Below are positions 8,169 to 16,725 of a stretch of DNA of 63,336 nt, piece after piece. Under the pieces are notes generated by a model, which was given only the letters and a program-made list of their open reading frames with translations, did no database searches and had not been told where the DNA came from. The translations under genes and the position numbers were made by a program. Within the stretch, counting starts at the first letter, position 1, and each line of letters opens with the position of its first letter. Source of the stretch: Halalkalibacter okhensis (GTDB taxonomy: Bacteria; Bacillota; Bacilli; Bacillales; Bacillaceae_D); contig NZ_JRJU01000024.1 in the NCBI RefSeq assembly GCF_000787375.1, positions 1-63,336 of the forward strand, in the 5' to 3' direction.

Positions 8169-8525
8169 TCACCCCTCCAATTCTTGCTGCAACTTCGTTA
8201 AACCTTGTTCTAAATCCAGTGCAGTTTGAACATCATCAAGCTTAATGCCCATGTCGATAAGTGTAATCGCAACAGCAGGCTGTATTCCTGTTAACACAAC
8301 TTTCGCTCCCATCAAACTAGACATATCTACAACATCTCCAAGCACTTTTGCAATAAATGAATCAATCATGTCAACTGACGTTAAATCAATCACCACTCCA
8401 AGCGAACCTTCTGCATGGATTTTATTAAGAAGGTCCTCTTGAAATTGCAACGCCGTTTGGTCATCAAGTTCTACTTGGATACTAATTAACAAATACTGAT
8501 GCAACTTCAAAATAGGAATTCTCAT
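8169..8525 (-). CDS. rsbS: RsbS, stressosome STAS scaffold
   Basis: A 118-residue STAS protein. The RsbT target serine is S56 in [10 protein letters not shown], equivalent to S59 of B. subtilis, whose N-terminus is three residues longer. RsbS holds RsbT in the stressosome until phosphorylated. The start at 8525 follows GGGGGAAATAAGA; an ATG 27 bases upstream was rejected as it adds residues absent from the family and overlaps the rsbR end. Confidence 0.94.
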   Translation of the reverse strand: MRIPILKLHQYLLISIQVELDDQTALQFQEDLLNKIHAEGSLGVVIDLTSVDMIDSFIAKVLGDVVDMSSLMGAKVVLTGIQPAVAITLIDMGIKLDDVQTALDLEQGLTKLQQELEG

Positions 8526-8541
8526 TCTTATTTCCCCCAAC

Positions 8542-9360
8542 TTACAAATCAATCATTTTTTTATTCGTCAATTCCAACGCAGTCTCAATTCCCTTTTTCA
8601 ATGTACTCTTCGTTGGAAATTTACTTAAATCGATCCCTAAATTAACAATTGTCTGCGCAATTTCCGGCCTAATCCCAACTAAAATACACGTTGCTCCAAC
8701 TAATCTCACAGCTTCAGAAGCCTGTATGATATGGTGGGCAACCATTGTATCCACAACCGGTACACCGGTGATATCAATTAAGACTACTTGACTACGGTGT
8801 TCAATGACCCCCTCTAATAAATTTTCCATAATCAGTTTTGCCCGCGCTGTGTCTATGGTCCCGATGAGAGGCATTACCGTTACTGAATCTAGTACAGGAA
8901 TTAATGGGGCAGATAGCTCTAATAAGGAGAGTTTCTGCATTTCAATAATATCTTCCCAGTTCCCTGTGTAATCATGGACAAGTTGATTGACAATTCCGTC
9001 AATCCATTCTTCAAGATCACTAAACGTCGCTAACAAAGCTTGTACATCTGATTCATTCTCAGAAAGGAAAGCTAGCAGAACTCGGCGAAAAGCTTGGAGG
9101 CCTTGTGTAAAGTAAGATAGCGGCCAGCCTGCTTGAATATATTTTTCGGCGAAAGAACTAAGATGTCCCTTAGCCTCCTCTTGATCTGTCGTTACCTGAC
9201 TGATGATGAAGCGCATGAATTCTTGATTCATATTTTCATAGACATCATCGGTTATCGTCGTTAAGTAATTATTTGACCTGACGAGTTCCAATTCTTTTTC
9301 CCAGTGCTCTAACACTGCATCTCTTTTATTATTCAGCAAAGAAATAATATATGGTTGCAT
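8542..9360 (-). CDS. rsbR: RsbR, stressosome sensor/scaffold
   Basis: A 272-residue protein with a non-heme globin-like N-terminal sensor domain (about 1-135) and a C-terminal STAS domain (about 145-265). The two RsbT phosphorylation sites fall at T171 (TIDTARAK) and T205 ([10 protein letters not shown]), the same numbers as in RsbRA of B. subtilis. RsbR and RsbS form the stressosome core. It is the first gene of the operon, with AGGAGG before the ATG and a sigma-A promoter immediately upstream. Confidence 0.95.
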   Translation of the reverse strand: MQPYIISLLNNKRDAVLEHWEKELELVRSNNYLTTITDDVYENMNQEFMRFIISQVTTDQEEAKGHLSSFAEKYIQAGWPLSYFTQGLQAFRRVLLAFLSENESDVQALLATFSDLEEWIDGIVNQLVHDYTGNWEDIIEMQKLSLLELSAPLIPVLDSVTVMPLIGTIDTARAKLIMENLLEGVIEHRSQVVLIDITGVPVVDTMVAHHIIQASEAVRLVGATCILVGIRPEIAQTIVNLGIDLSKFPTKSTLKKGIETALELTNKKMIDL

Positions 9361-9392
9361 ATCGTAGCCTCCTGTAACATCCTTATCCTTTT

Positions 9393-9421
9393 ATTATTCC
9401 ATGAGAAAAAACGAGTTGCAA
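9393..9421 (-). promoter_or_regulatory. Sigma-A promoter of the rsb-sigB operon
   Basis: TTGCAA (9416-9421) and AATAAT (9393-9398) are separated by 17 bases, about 33 bases upstream of the rsbR ATG. It lies after the mazF terminator, so the sigma-B operon is read independently of mazEF. Confidence 0.7.
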
Positions 9422-9492
9422 AGATAATTGTTTAGAAATCATTACATATTTGTTCATATTTCGTTCAACTTAAATACAAGGCCCACCTAAAC

Positions 9493-9518
9493 AAAAAAAA
9501 CCTCGTACGTATACGAGG
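9493..9518 (-). terminator. Terminator of mazEF
   Basis: Seven-base arms CCTCGTA and TACGAGG with a four-base loop are followed on the minus strand by eight T residues. Confidence 0.85.
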
Positions 9519-9526
9519 CCTTCCTT

Positions 9527-9877
9527 TTAAAAATCAATAAGTCCTAAACTAATGAACAATGCATCGTTCACACGATTCATCATATCATCATCTAGATGTG
9601 TAATCTTATCCGTTAATCTTTGCTTGTCAATCGTTCGTACTTGCTCTAATAAAATGACGGAATCTCGATCAAAACCATAACGCTTGGCGTTGATTTCAAC
9701 ATGGGTCGGTAATTTAGCCTTCTGAATTTGCGCTGTAATAGCTGCAACAATTACGGTCGGGCTGAAACGGTTGCCAATATCATTTTGTATGACGAGTACA
9801 GGACGAACTCCTCCTTGTTCTGAACCAACAACAGGTGAAAGATCCGCAAAGTATACGTCGCCTCGTTTTACAATCAA
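9527..9877 (-). CDS. ndoA: MazF/EndoA-type toxin, sequence-specific mRNA endoribonuclease
   Basis: A 116-residue MazF/PemK family protein almost identical in pattern to EndoA (NdoA) of B. subtilis: it begins [16 protein letters not shown] and contains [18 protein letters not shown] and [10 protein letters not shown]. The B. subtilis enzyme cuts at UACAU and is neutralised by the upstream-encoded antitoxin. The start is TTG with GGGGTG six bases upstream. It lies three bases after the antitoxin gene and ends in a strong terminator. Confidence 0.95.
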   Translation of the reverse strand: MIVKRGDVYFADLSPVVGSEQGGVRPVLVIQNDIGNRFSPTVIVAAITAQIQKAKLPTHVEINAKRYGFDRDSVILLEQVRTIDKQRLTDKITHLDDDMMNRVNDALFISLGLIDF

Positions 9878-9880
9878 AGG

Positions 9881-10159
9881 CTACACCCCACTCACTAAGC
9901 GATCGAGGGTATTCTCTGCTTCCTCCTCGGCAAGAAAAGATTCTGATGCAATATTTAGGTTGATTTTCGCCATTTCCATGTAACCTTGTTGCATCGTCTC
10001 ACGAATTTGACGCTTCTTACGTTCGCGAAGATACATCTTTGTAGCTTGTGAAATAAATTCACTACGATTGACGTTCTCTTTTTTGATCACACCGTCCACC
10101 TCGTTCAACAAATGTTGTGGCAAATTGATTACAATGCGCTTTGTGTTTTGCTCTGACAC
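9881..10159 (-). CDS. ndoAI: MazE-type antitoxin EndoAI, ribbon-helix-helix
   Basis: A 92-residue protein with an N-terminal ribbon-helix-helix domain (RIVINLPQHLLNEVDGVI) and a C-terminal toxin-binding segment GYMEMAKINLNIASES that matches EndoAI. I place the start at a GTG (10159) because GGTGG lies six bases upstream and the length then matches B. subtilis; an ATG two codons earlier is almost inside the ribosome site. It is cotranscribed with the toxin gene from its own promoter. Confidence 0.92.
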   Translation of the reverse strand: MSEQNTKRIVINLPQHLLNEVDGVIKKENVNRSEFISQATKMYLRERKKRQIRETMQQGYMEMAKINLNIASESFLAEEEAENTLDRLVSGV

Positions 10160-10243
10160 AAACATCCACCCCCAGCATCCACCATTAACCTTTTATATTA
10201 AACATAAAAAAACAGATACTTCTCTAATTTATCTCTAACATTA

Positions 10244-10272
10244 ATCATAGCACTTGCTAGATCAAATTGCAA
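10244..10272 (-). promoter_or_regulatory. Sigma-A promoter of mazEF
   Basis: TTGCAA (10267-10272) and TATGAT (10244-10249) with a 17-base spacer lie about 85 bases upstream of the antitoxin start. Confidence 0.65.
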
Positions 10273-10333
10273 AGACCCTGTAGTCTTTCTTTTTTGTTTT
10301 TAAATCCAACTTTGCTTATCATTCAATGGAACA

Positions 10334-11467
10334 CTATTTGACATATACCCTTGGAACTCGTGGTCCAATAACGCAAGGGATTTCATAGTTAATCGTTCCA
10401 AGCCTAGCGGCAACTTCATCCATTGTTATTTTATCATTTCCATCTTGCCCAATCAATGTTACAATCGTTCCCGTTTCCACTTTTTTTGATAACTTGACCA
10501 TACATTGGTCCATACAAATGCGACCAACAAAGGGAACTCTTTCTCCATTAACTAATACTTCCCCACCTGCTGTACTATGATACCTTAACCAACCATCGGC
10601 ATACCCTATAGGAATCGTTCCAATCCATTCATGATTTTTAGTTGTATAGGTCGCTCCGTAACTAATCGACTCCCCGGGCGGTAATTCTTTCACCTGCACT
10701 AGGCGGCTTTTTAACGCGAAAGCAGGCTTTAGCTTAATAGGAAGCTCATCTGTTATCTCTGGAGAAGGAGTCAAGCCATACATCGAAATCCCTAATCGAA
10801 CTAAGGTGAACATTTTATCTGGGAACCGCATACTCGCTGCACTGTTGCCACTATGAATAAGTGGTACATAAATGCCCAATTCTTCTGCCCACTCGAGCAT
10901 TTTCTTAAAACGCTCATGTTGTTCATTTACATAAGTGTCATCTAATTCATCAGCCGTTGCAAAATGAGTATAAATCCCGACTAATTCAAACTGTTTATGC
11001 TCTGACAACAATTGTAAAAGCGGGGCTACTTCTTCTTTTGTTCGAAGGCCGACCCTTCCCATACCTGTATCAAACTTTATATGTATTTGGACACGTTCAC
11101 CCTCTGAAAGAAAGGACAATGCACGTTGTATCCATTCCATTTGAAATACGGTAACCATAACATTAAGCCTTGCTGCTACATGAACATCCTCTGGTCTAAT
11201 TCGGCCTAATACTAGAATCGGAGCTTCTATTCCAGCCTCTCTAAGGACAACGGCTTCATCTAATAAAGCTACAGCTAAATAAGTAGCTCCTGACTGTAAG
11301 GCTGTCTTGGCCACCTCAACTGCTCCATGACCATACCCATTTGCCTTCACAACAGCCATCACTTGAACGCCCTTTTCCCTATAAAGCTCCTTAACCGAAG
11401 ATACATTATGAGCGATCGCACTTAGGTCAATCTCTGCCCAAGTATCTCGATAATACGTATGACTCAT
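10334..11467 (-). CDS. alr: Alanine racemase, PLP-dependent
   Basis: A 377-residue fold-type III PLP enzyme. The PLP lysine is K41 in VVKANGYGHG, and the second catalytic base is the tyrosine of SYGATYTT in the C-terminal domain. It makes D-alanine for peptidoglycan. The start follows AGGAGGAGAAGG. Gene order lipoprotein-alr-mazEF-rsb is that of B. subtilis. No regulatory site beyond a TAAAAT-like -10 was recognised. Confidence 0.95.
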   Translation of the reverse strand: MSHTYYRDTWAEIDLSAIAHNVSSVKELYREKGVQVMAVVKANGYGHGAVEVAKTALQSGATYLAVALLDEAVVLREAGIEAPILVLGRIRPEDVHVAARLNVMVTVFQMEWIQRALSFLSEGERVQIHIKFDTGMGRVGLRTKEEVAPLLQLLSEHKQFELVGIYTHFATADELDDTYVNEQHERFKKMLEWAEELGIYVPLIHSGNSAASMRFPDKMFTLVRLGISMYGLTPSPEITDELPIKLKPAFALKSRLVQVKELPPGESISYGATYTTKNHEWIGTIPIGYADGWLRYHSTAGGEVLVNGERVPFVGRICMDQCMVKLSKKVETGTIVTLIGQDGNDKITMDEVAARLGTINYEIPCVIGPRVPRVYVK

Positions 11468-11540
11468 CCTTCTCCTCCTACCTCTACTGTAAACTCTCTA
11501 ATATTCGTTTCATTTTACCACAAAGCAAATAGCAAAAGAA

Positions 11541-11590
11541 AAGGGGCTACCCCAAAAAGGTCTGCTATTGACCTTATGGGATAACCCCTT
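11541..11590 (-). terminator. Terminator after the LolA-like lipoprotein gene
   Basis: A two-part hairpin: outer stem AAGGGG/CCCCTT with imperfect continuation, inner stem AAGGTC/GACCTT, followed on minus by CTTTTC. It has the same layout as the terminators at 14098, 22444 and 22966. Confidence 0.7.
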
Positions 11591-11595
11591 GAACA

Positions 11596-12606
11596 TTATT
11601 TCTCTTCGGTTCCATACACAGAACTTGCAATCGACATCATTTCTTCCTGACTTAAGTTTTCAGATGCGAGGAAGAAATCGACCCCATTGTAAGACCACTG
11701 CAATGACTCACTTGTCATAACCCCAATTGTAAATCCAAGATCGACTGGCTCACCTTGACTTACATTCATTGGTGTTGAAGCAGGAACGACTTGGCTTTGC
11801 TCTTGAATCAACGTAAATGGCTGCTCACCACTATATTGAAGAACAACGCGCTCACCGTTTTCTGATTCAATATTTTGAGAAGCATTGAAACTAGTGCCGT
11901 CCGGTGTATACATTGGATAATAAACCGTCATTGGCTCTAATGGCTCTGCCATCGCTGGTTCCTCCGTCATTTGAGCACCTGTCATATTGCGCTCCATGTC
12001 GAAGTCACCTTCATTGAAGCTAGCATTCCATTCAAAGCTTGTGAAATCAAGTTGAACAAGAACTTCAAGATCTGCGTTCATAATTTTCACCTGAGCAGGT
12101 GATAGATCTTTTTTATTTAACTTAATTTCTTGAGTATTTAAATTCTTATTTTGATAGTTAGTATTCGTTTGAAACACATAGTAATCCTCATCAGCTTGGA
12201 AAGAACGCTCTGGATCCATCAAAATATCTTGAATAAGGGATTCATATAGATACACTTGACTGCTGTTTGTCGGCCAATCGCTTTGAAAACGGAAACTTTT
12301 GTTTAAAGCGGGTGTCAACACGAAAACCCCATCATCGTTACGGAGAATAATTTGACTTTGGTCTCTATTTTGATTTTCTAAAGCTACGCGATAATAGCTT
12401 TTTGATTGATGCCAAACCTCCACCTCATACGTTTGTTGATCTTGCCCTGTTTCCAATGTCATCGTTGAATTAGCTTTGTACCCAGTCATTTCCTCTAGCT
12501 TCTCGTCTAAATCTGTCATAATGTCTTCTTGTGTTTTTTCGCCGCAACCTACGAGTATCATAGATAGTAGTAACCCTAGTGTAGCGAACCAGATTGCTTT
12601 TTTCAT
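11596..12606 (-). CDS. LolA/YdcC-like outer-surface lipoprotein
   Basis: A 336-residue predicted lipoprotein. The signal peptide MKKAIWFATLGLLLSMILVG ends at a lipobox cysteine (LVGC), so it should be anchored to the outer face of the membrane. The body resembles the LolA/RseB-like beta fold of YdcC (sporulation-associated lipoprotein family), with a repeated pattern of short beta strands. The start at 12606 has AAGGGGTG; a longer frame beginning 48 bases upstream would put charged residues ahead of the signal. Its position next to alr and acpS matches ydcC of B. subtilis. The precise role is unknown. Confidence 0.82.
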   Translation of the reverse strand: MKKAIWFATLGLLLSMILVGCGEKTQEDIMTDLDEKLEEMTGYKANSTMTLETGQDQQTYEVEVWHQSKSYYRVALENQNRDQSQIILRNDDGVFVLTPALNKSFRFQSDWPTNSSQVYLYESLIQDILMDPERSFQADEDYYVFQTNTNYQNKNLNTQEIKLNKKDLSPAQVKIMNADLEVLVQLDFTSFEWNASFNEGDFDMERNMTGAQMTEEPAMAEPLEPMTVYYPMYTPDGTSFNASQNIESENGERVVLQYSGEQPFTLIQEQSQVVPASTPMNVSQGEPVDLGFTIGVMTSESLQWSYNGVDFFLASENLSQEEMMSIASSVYGTEEK

Positions 12607-12826
12607 GCTTTCACCCCTTTGTCTCATTTGAAAGAAGAGAGCGAATGCATTCAAGAGACGGCTTACTTCATGGTGTGCGCCCTGTTTCGTTGCTCCTAAA
12701 TACGACTGGTATACTTAGCGAGCTAGCAGAAAACGAGGAACTTCGTGTGGACATTGACCTAACTTGAATGTTTACCTCTTCTATTCGCACTACAACTATA
12801 TGAGACAACCTTGAGCAATATGCAGA

Positions 12827-13189
12827 CTAGCTTGACAAGCTTTCAATAATTACCTCAGCAACAGCATAATTTCTACTATGTGAAATAGAAAGGTGAGTAT
12901 GACCCAAAAGCCCTGGCACAACTAAGTTCGGCTTACCACTATCCTCTTTAATAATTTCGATATCGTGCCAACTATAATTTTTTGAAATTCCTGTTCCAGT
13001 TGCTTTTACAAAAGCCTCTTTCGCTGCAAATCTCCCTGCTAAAAATTCAATTTTTCGTTTTTTCGAGTATGTTTCAAATGTCTTTCTTTCGTTAACCGTT
13101 AAAACCCTCTCCACAAAACGCGGTTGACGGTTCATGACTTCTTCAATTCTCTCTAACTCCACAATATCAATTCCTATTCCAATGATCAT
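12827..13189 (-). CDS. acpS: Holo-[acyl-carrier-protein] synthase
   Basis: A 120-residue phosphopantetheinyl transferase. It begins IIGIGIDIVELERI, with the magnesium-binding aspartate, and carries the second signature FAAKEAFVKATGTGI. It transfers 4'-phosphopantetheine from CoA to acyl carrier protein. The start at 13189 uses GGATGGGG as ribosome site, which contains an earlier in-frame ATG that I reject. It is divergent from the rhomboid gene. The 220 bases between it and the lipoprotein gene show no gene. Confidence 0.94.
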   Translation of the reverse strand: MIIGIGIDIVELERIEEVMNRQPRFVERVLTVNERKTFETYSKKRKIEFLAGRFAAKEAFVKATGTGISKNYSWHDIEIIKEDSGKPNLVVPGLLGHTHLSISHSRNYAVAEVIIESLSS

Positions 13190-13327
13190 AATTAACCCCA
13201 TCCTTATTTAAGCATTTCCGTTGTCCACTTTACATAGGCTAGCAATATGTTCGTTTAGCCACTAAACCCTTTCATTTAAGCTATTTTTGCTATTTCTGTT
13301 ATAATAGCAAATATCAAAGGAGGACGT

Positions 13328-14080
13328 ATGATGTTTATCCGGAACGAAAGCTTCTATTCTTTTAGACGACAATATCCCATTATTACCATTCTTGTAGCCA
13401 TTCACCTGATTTTATTTGTTTGGATGAACTTTCTACCTTTTGGAAACTACATCCGTGCCTTAGGGATTGGTTATAACCTTGCTGTTGCAAATGGTGAATA
13501 CTGGCGACTGATCACTCCAATTTTCATGCATATTGGAGCCGGTCATGTTCTTTTTAATTCTTTTTCGCTCGTTATCTTCGGACCTGCCCTTGAAAGAATG
13601 CTAGGAAAATTTAAATTTATCCTTGTCTATCTCATAACGGGTATTATAGCCAATATAGCCACGTTTTACCTTGGAGGTCTGGCTTACCCACCGCATCTAG
13701 GCGCTTCTGGTGCTATATTCGGCTTACTTGGGATGTATGTATATTTAGTCATTAATCGTAAAGACTTAATTGATCGAATGAACTCACAACTCGTTATGAC
13801 CATTATCATTATTGGTTTAGTAATGACATTTGTAAATCCTAATATTAATATACTTGCTCATTTGTTTGGTCTTATTGCTGGAGCAGCTCTTGCCCCGCTC
13901 TTTCTCATTGGTGCAAAGCCTTATTATGCGGAGCAACGGGTCTTCGTTGATCATGGTGAGCCTGTATTCGACCCAAACAGGTGGCAGAAAAAAAGACGAA
14001 ACAACAAACGCCTCAAACAAGCATTTTGGATCGGCCTTGGTATCCTTGTCCTTTTCGGATTGCTTAGTCGAGTGTTATAA
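13328..14080 (+). CDS. Rhomboid family intramembrane serine protease
   Basis: A 250-residue membrane protein with at least six hydrophobic segments. The catalytic serine is in GASGAIFGL (about residue 133) and the catalytic histidine in HLFGLIAG (about 179). The loop motif WRLITPIFMHIGAGHVLFN is typical of rhomboids. It corresponds in position to ydcA of B. subtilis. AAAGGAGG lies before two adjacent ATG codons; the second (13331) has the better spacing. Substrates are unknown. Confidence 0.92.
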   Translation: MMFIRNESFYSFRRQYPIITILVAIHLILFVWMNFLPFGNYIRALGIGYNLAVANGEYWRLITPIFMHIGAGHVLFNSFSLVIFGPALERMLGKFKFILVYLITGIIANIATFYLGGLAYPPHLGASGAIFGLLGMYVYLVINRKDLIDRMNSQLVMTIIIIGLVMTFVNPNINILAHLFGLIAGAALAPLFLIGAKPYYAEQRVFVDHGEPVFDPNRWQKKRRNNKRLKQAFWIGLGILVLFGLLSRVL

Positions 14081-14097
14081 ACTATCTATAAACTTTT

Positions 14098-14139
14098 GGG
14101 GTGTTTCCAAGGTCTACTTCTAACCTTTGGTCACACCCC
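14098..14139. terminator. Shared terminator of rhomboid and metal-binding lipoprotein genes
   Basis: Outer stem GGGGTGT/ACACCCC and inner stem CCAAGGT/ACCTTTGG, in the gap between two convergent genes. Confidence 0.7.
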
Positions 14140-14147
14140 TAATTTCT

Positions 14148-15038
14148 TTATCTCTTTAACCCTTCAACAAATGTATTTACATTATGTTCGATCATTTTAA
14201 TATAGCTCTCTGCTCCGCTTCCTTCTAGTCCAACCGCATCTGTATACACTTCTCCTGCAATGTCTACCCCCGCGTCTCGCGCTACCGTTTCCATATAGCG
14301 AGAATCAACAGTCGTTTCTACAAATACCGCTGGAAGGTTACGTTCCTTTACGATTTCAACAAGAGTAGCAATTTGACCCGGTGTTCCTTCTTCATGAGAA
14401 TTTAATTCCCAAATTCCATATGTCTCAAAGCCATACTGCTCACCGAAATATTGAAAAGCGTTTTCGCTGACTGCGATCACACGTTCATCGACTCCTTCTA
14501 CCTCTGTTTGAATCCAGGTATGGAGTTCCTCTAGCTCCTCGATATAGGCTAAAGCATTGGCTTTGTATTCATCGGCTCCTTCTGGGTCGCGTTCTATTAA
14601 ATCATCTCGAATATTCTCTACATATTTAATCGCATTGGTTACATCTAACCAAGCATGTGGATCTTCTCCTTCCTCACCAGCTATAGGCAAAGGACTCACT
14701 CCAGCTGAAACAGGAACAATTGGAACATCACCTGTATTTTGAACAAGACGCTCCAACCACTCTTCTAATCCCAATCCATTTACATAAAAGACATCCGCAT
14801 CACTTACCTTCTGAAAATCACTCGGGACTGCTTCATACTCATGCGGTTCTTCACCAATTGGTACTAAGTATTCAACATCAGCACGGTCTCCAGCCACTTG
14901 CTCTGCTAAATCACCCAAAATCGAAAAACTCGTTACAACCTGTAATTTGTCATTTGCTTGTTCTTCAGAGCCCCCACAAGCAGCTAACAGCACCGTCATC
15001 ATGATGGTTCCAAAAAATAAAATCCATGTCTTTTTCAC
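14148..15038 (-). CDS. Metal ABC transporter substrate-binding lipoprotein (Mn/Zn cluster A-I)
   Basis: A 296-residue lipoprotein with signal peptide and lipobox LLAACGG. The ligand pattern of PsaA/MntA proteins is visible: His in GEEPHEYE, His in EDPHAWLDV, Glu in VSENAFQYFG and Asp in YTDAVG. A Glu as third ligand and the absence of a His-rich loop favour manganese over zinc, but this is inference. The GTG start at 15038 follows GGGGAGG. No permease or ATPase gene for this system is in the window, so the gene is an orphan here. No clear MntR or Zur box was seen. Confidence 0.85.
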   Translation of the reverse strand: MKKTWILFFGTIMMTVLLAACGGSEEQANDKLQVVTSFSILGDLAEQVAGDRADVEYLVPIGEEPHEYEAVPSDFQKVSDADVFYVNGLGLEEWLERLVQNTGDVPIVPVSAGVSPLPIAGEEGEDPHAWLDVTNAIKYVENIRDDLIERDPEGADEYKANALAYIEELEELHTWIQTEVEGVDERVIAVSENAFQYFGEQYGFETYGIWELNSHEEGTPGQIATLVEIVKERNLPAVFVETTVDSRYMETVARDAGVDIAGEVYTDAVGLEGSGAESYIKMIEHNVNTFVEGLKR

Positions 15039-15146
15039 GTTGGTTCCTCCCCTATACATTTGGTTCCTTACCAAAGATATGCACAAGGGCAACTTATTGT
15101 TCCTAAACGGGCTAATTTCTTCAGCGTTATTTGATTATTTCTATAT

Positions 15147-15211
15147 AAAAAAAGAAGTTACCGAGTTACCGAAAAAGTTATTTCTCTTTTTCAGTGCTTC
15201 AAATAACTTCT
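15147..15211 (-). terminator. Terminator of the DUF2325 operon
   Basis: Outer arms AGAAGTTA (15153-15160) and TAACTTCT (15204-15211), inner GAAAAAG/CTTTTTC, then seven T residues on minus. The inner part resembles a decayed copy of the palindromic repeat at 4366-4410. Confidence 0.65.
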
Positions 15212-15234
15212 CTACTCCCTTTTAACAACCTAAA

Positions 15235-15846
15235 TCATGTTGTTGTTAAAAAATGCTGTTGTTCCTCTTCTAAGTTTGAGAAATGCACGTATCTTTTCGC
15301 ATTGAGTAAATCAATGACTTCAATTTGATGGGGCAAAGAACCATTTTTCTCATAATAATAGCGCTTGGCGACATCGTAATAAGTTTGCAATAATGGCTCA
15401 TCTACCTCTAGCAACAATTTTTCTAACACAATGGCTTCATGTCGATCCTTTCCCTTTAAGGTTGTAACAATGCCTGAAGCACCATCCTCCAAAAAACCAT
15501 GGTTCGAATCAAACGATTGTTTATTCATGCTTAAGAAGCTGAGTAAATGATCAATCACAATGGCCGATATCGAGAGAAATTGTTGAACCGAGTAGAAGAG
15601 ATTCCGATCTATCTTAGTCCAATGCTTGCTAATTAGTTGTAGCGTGTCTACATTTGATCTCATTAATAAAGGTGTTTCAACATAGGCTCTAACAATGTTA
15701 TTAACGGTACTTTGCACCACCTGTTTCCAATTAAAGTCAACAGCTACTCTACGAAATTCATGGTCGTAATATTCATAAGGGCAATTTAGGAAAGCTTCAT
15801 TTAACTGATTGTTCTCAAACAAATATGTCTCAATACTCATAGTCAT
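15235..15846 (-). CDS. Protein of unknown function, second gene of a Fur-boxed operon
   Basis: A 203-residue soluble protein that I do not recognise. It has no signal peptide, no membrane segment and no cysteine cluster. It is mostly helical in appearance, with LFYSVQQFLSISAIVIDHLLSFLS in the middle and many acidic residues. Two start codons (15846 and 15840) are possible; neither has a good ribosome site, so it is probably translationally coupled to the DUF2325 gene nine bases upstream. The promoter before that gene carries two Fur boxes, and the ferric uptake genes follow, so a role in iron starvation is plausible. Nothing more can be claimed. Confidence 0.75.
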   Translation of the reverse strand: MTMSIETYLFENNQLNEAFLNCPYEYYDHEFRRVAVDFNWKQVVQSTVNNIVRAYVETPLLMRSNVDTLQLISKHWTKIDRNLFYSVQQFLSISAIVIDHLLSFLSMNKQSFDSNHGFLEDGASGIVTTLKGKDRHEAIVLEKLLLEVDEPLLQTYYDVAKRYYYEKNGSLPHQIEVIDLLNAKRYVHFSNLEEEQQHFLTTT

Positions 15847-15855
15847 TTACGAGAA

Positions 15856-16179
15856 TCAATTGCTTCGAAACTGGCATGAGCTCTCATTTCCACAGCCATA
15901 GTCACACTTTCCAATCGCCTGATAAATAGAGCACCATGAACGTTTCGCATAACAGATCGGAATATCTTGTTCTGTCGCCTTCTTTTTTAGAACACCAGTT
16001 AAATTGTGGTTAATGAAATCTGTTAACACAAGAACCAAATCAACATGCGACGGGATCTCTCTTTTAACCATTTGTACTTTCCGACCACTTACATGAATAA
16101 TTTCACTAAATCCTATCTCTTCTAGTTTCTTTGGAATCGACCCTAACCGATCCGCTCCTACGATTAACAAAGATGACAT
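15856..16179 (-). CDS. DUF2325 domain protein, iron-regulated by position
   Basis: A 107-residue protein matching the DUF2325 pattern: LLIVGADRLGSIPKKLEEIG at the start, HVSGRKV, DLVLVLTDFINHN, and KRSWCSIYQAI near the end. The C-terminal tail CDYGCGNESSCQF adds three cysteines to the tryptophan-cysteine of the core, which could bind metal or a cluster; that is speculation. The start at 16179 follows AAGGGG. It is the first gene of a two-gene operon under a promoter with two Fur boxes. The family has no established function that I know. Confidence 0.82.
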   Translation of the reverse strand: MSSLLIVGADRLGSIPKKLEEIGFSEIIHVSGRKVQMVKREIPSHVDLVLVLTDFINHNLTGVLKKKATEQDIPICYAKRSWCSIYQAIGKCDYGCGNESSCQFRSN

Positions 16180-16197
16180 CACACACACCCCTTATAA

Positions 16198-16244
16198 TGA
16201 GAATTGTTATCATTATAATAATTGAAATTGATTCTCATTGTCAA
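16198..16244 (-). promoter_or_regulatory. Promoter with two Fur boxes
   Basis: TTGACA (16239-16244) and TATTAT (16215-16220), spacer 18. Two 7-1-7 inverted repeats match the Fur consensus TGATAATNATTATCA: 16223-16237 (TGAAATTGATTCTCA on plus) and 16198-16212 (TGAGAATTGTTATCA). One lies over the spacer, the other just downstream of the -10, so Fur would block polymerase binding. Confidence 0.85.
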
Positions 16245-16377
16245 TATTTTTTGGTAAAAAGATGCAGTTAAATTAAACAAGGCTAGCTCACAAAACGAAA
16301 GAACCTACCTTCTAAAGTTCAAATTAAGGGAGGGCGCTACTCAATGAGAGCAGTAGGGTTTTAAAGGGGGATGTATG

Positions 16378-16569
16378 TAGACAAAGTGGATCCTGATTAC
16401 GCTAAAGCGGGAAAAAACGGTGCTAACAAGGGGGAATAGGATCCTAGTTCCGCTAAAGTCACAAAACCTAGGAACTTTAAGGTCAAAACAGGAAAATAAC
16501 AGAACCAGGTTCCGAAACCACACTCAAAGTAAGACTTTTAAAGAGAATAGCGGAATGAGGATCCGCTAG
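16378..16569 (+). repeat. Array of degenerate quasi-palindromic repeat units (copy 1)
   Basis: The block starts TAGACAAAGTGGATCCTG and holds four degenerate units at about 50-70-base spacing, each with a (G/C)GGAAY-N-AGGATCC or GTTCCG core; the last is TAGCGGAATGAGGATCCGCT. A second copy with the same leading sequence lies at 50978-51115 on the other strand. It occupies most of the 540-base gap between the DUF2325 operon and the iron permease gene. No gene was seen in that gap. Confidence 0.7.
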
Positions 16570-16613
16570 AACAGTAAAGCATAGCTATTGCCTAAAGTCA
16601 GCAGTTTAATTTT

Positions 16614-16644
16614 AAAAAACGCTCTGAGTTTTCCACTCAGAGCG
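16614..16644 (-). terminator. Terminator of the iron transporter operon
   Basis: Perfect nine-base arms CGCTCTGAG and CTCAGAGCG, loop of seven, then six T residues on minus. Confidence 0.9.
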
Positions 16645-16725
16645 TGTTTCTCTTGTTAATTATTATGTGTTTAACTTTAATTTTGCAGCTAAAACCAACC
16701 CATTACTCCTAGAGTTGCCGTTTAA

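Noticed and set aside
8169-8552. Longer rsbS frame starting at 8552
   Set aside because: It overlaps the rsbR 3' end and lacks the strong ribosome site found before 8525.
12655-12826. Possible gene remnant between the LolA-like gene and acpS
   Set aside because: No frame with recognisable residues or a start site was found in the 220 bases.
16378-16569. CRISPR array
   Set aside because: The repeated units are degenerate, spacing varies from about 50 to 70 bases, and there are no cas genes; it is a palindromic intergenic repeat.
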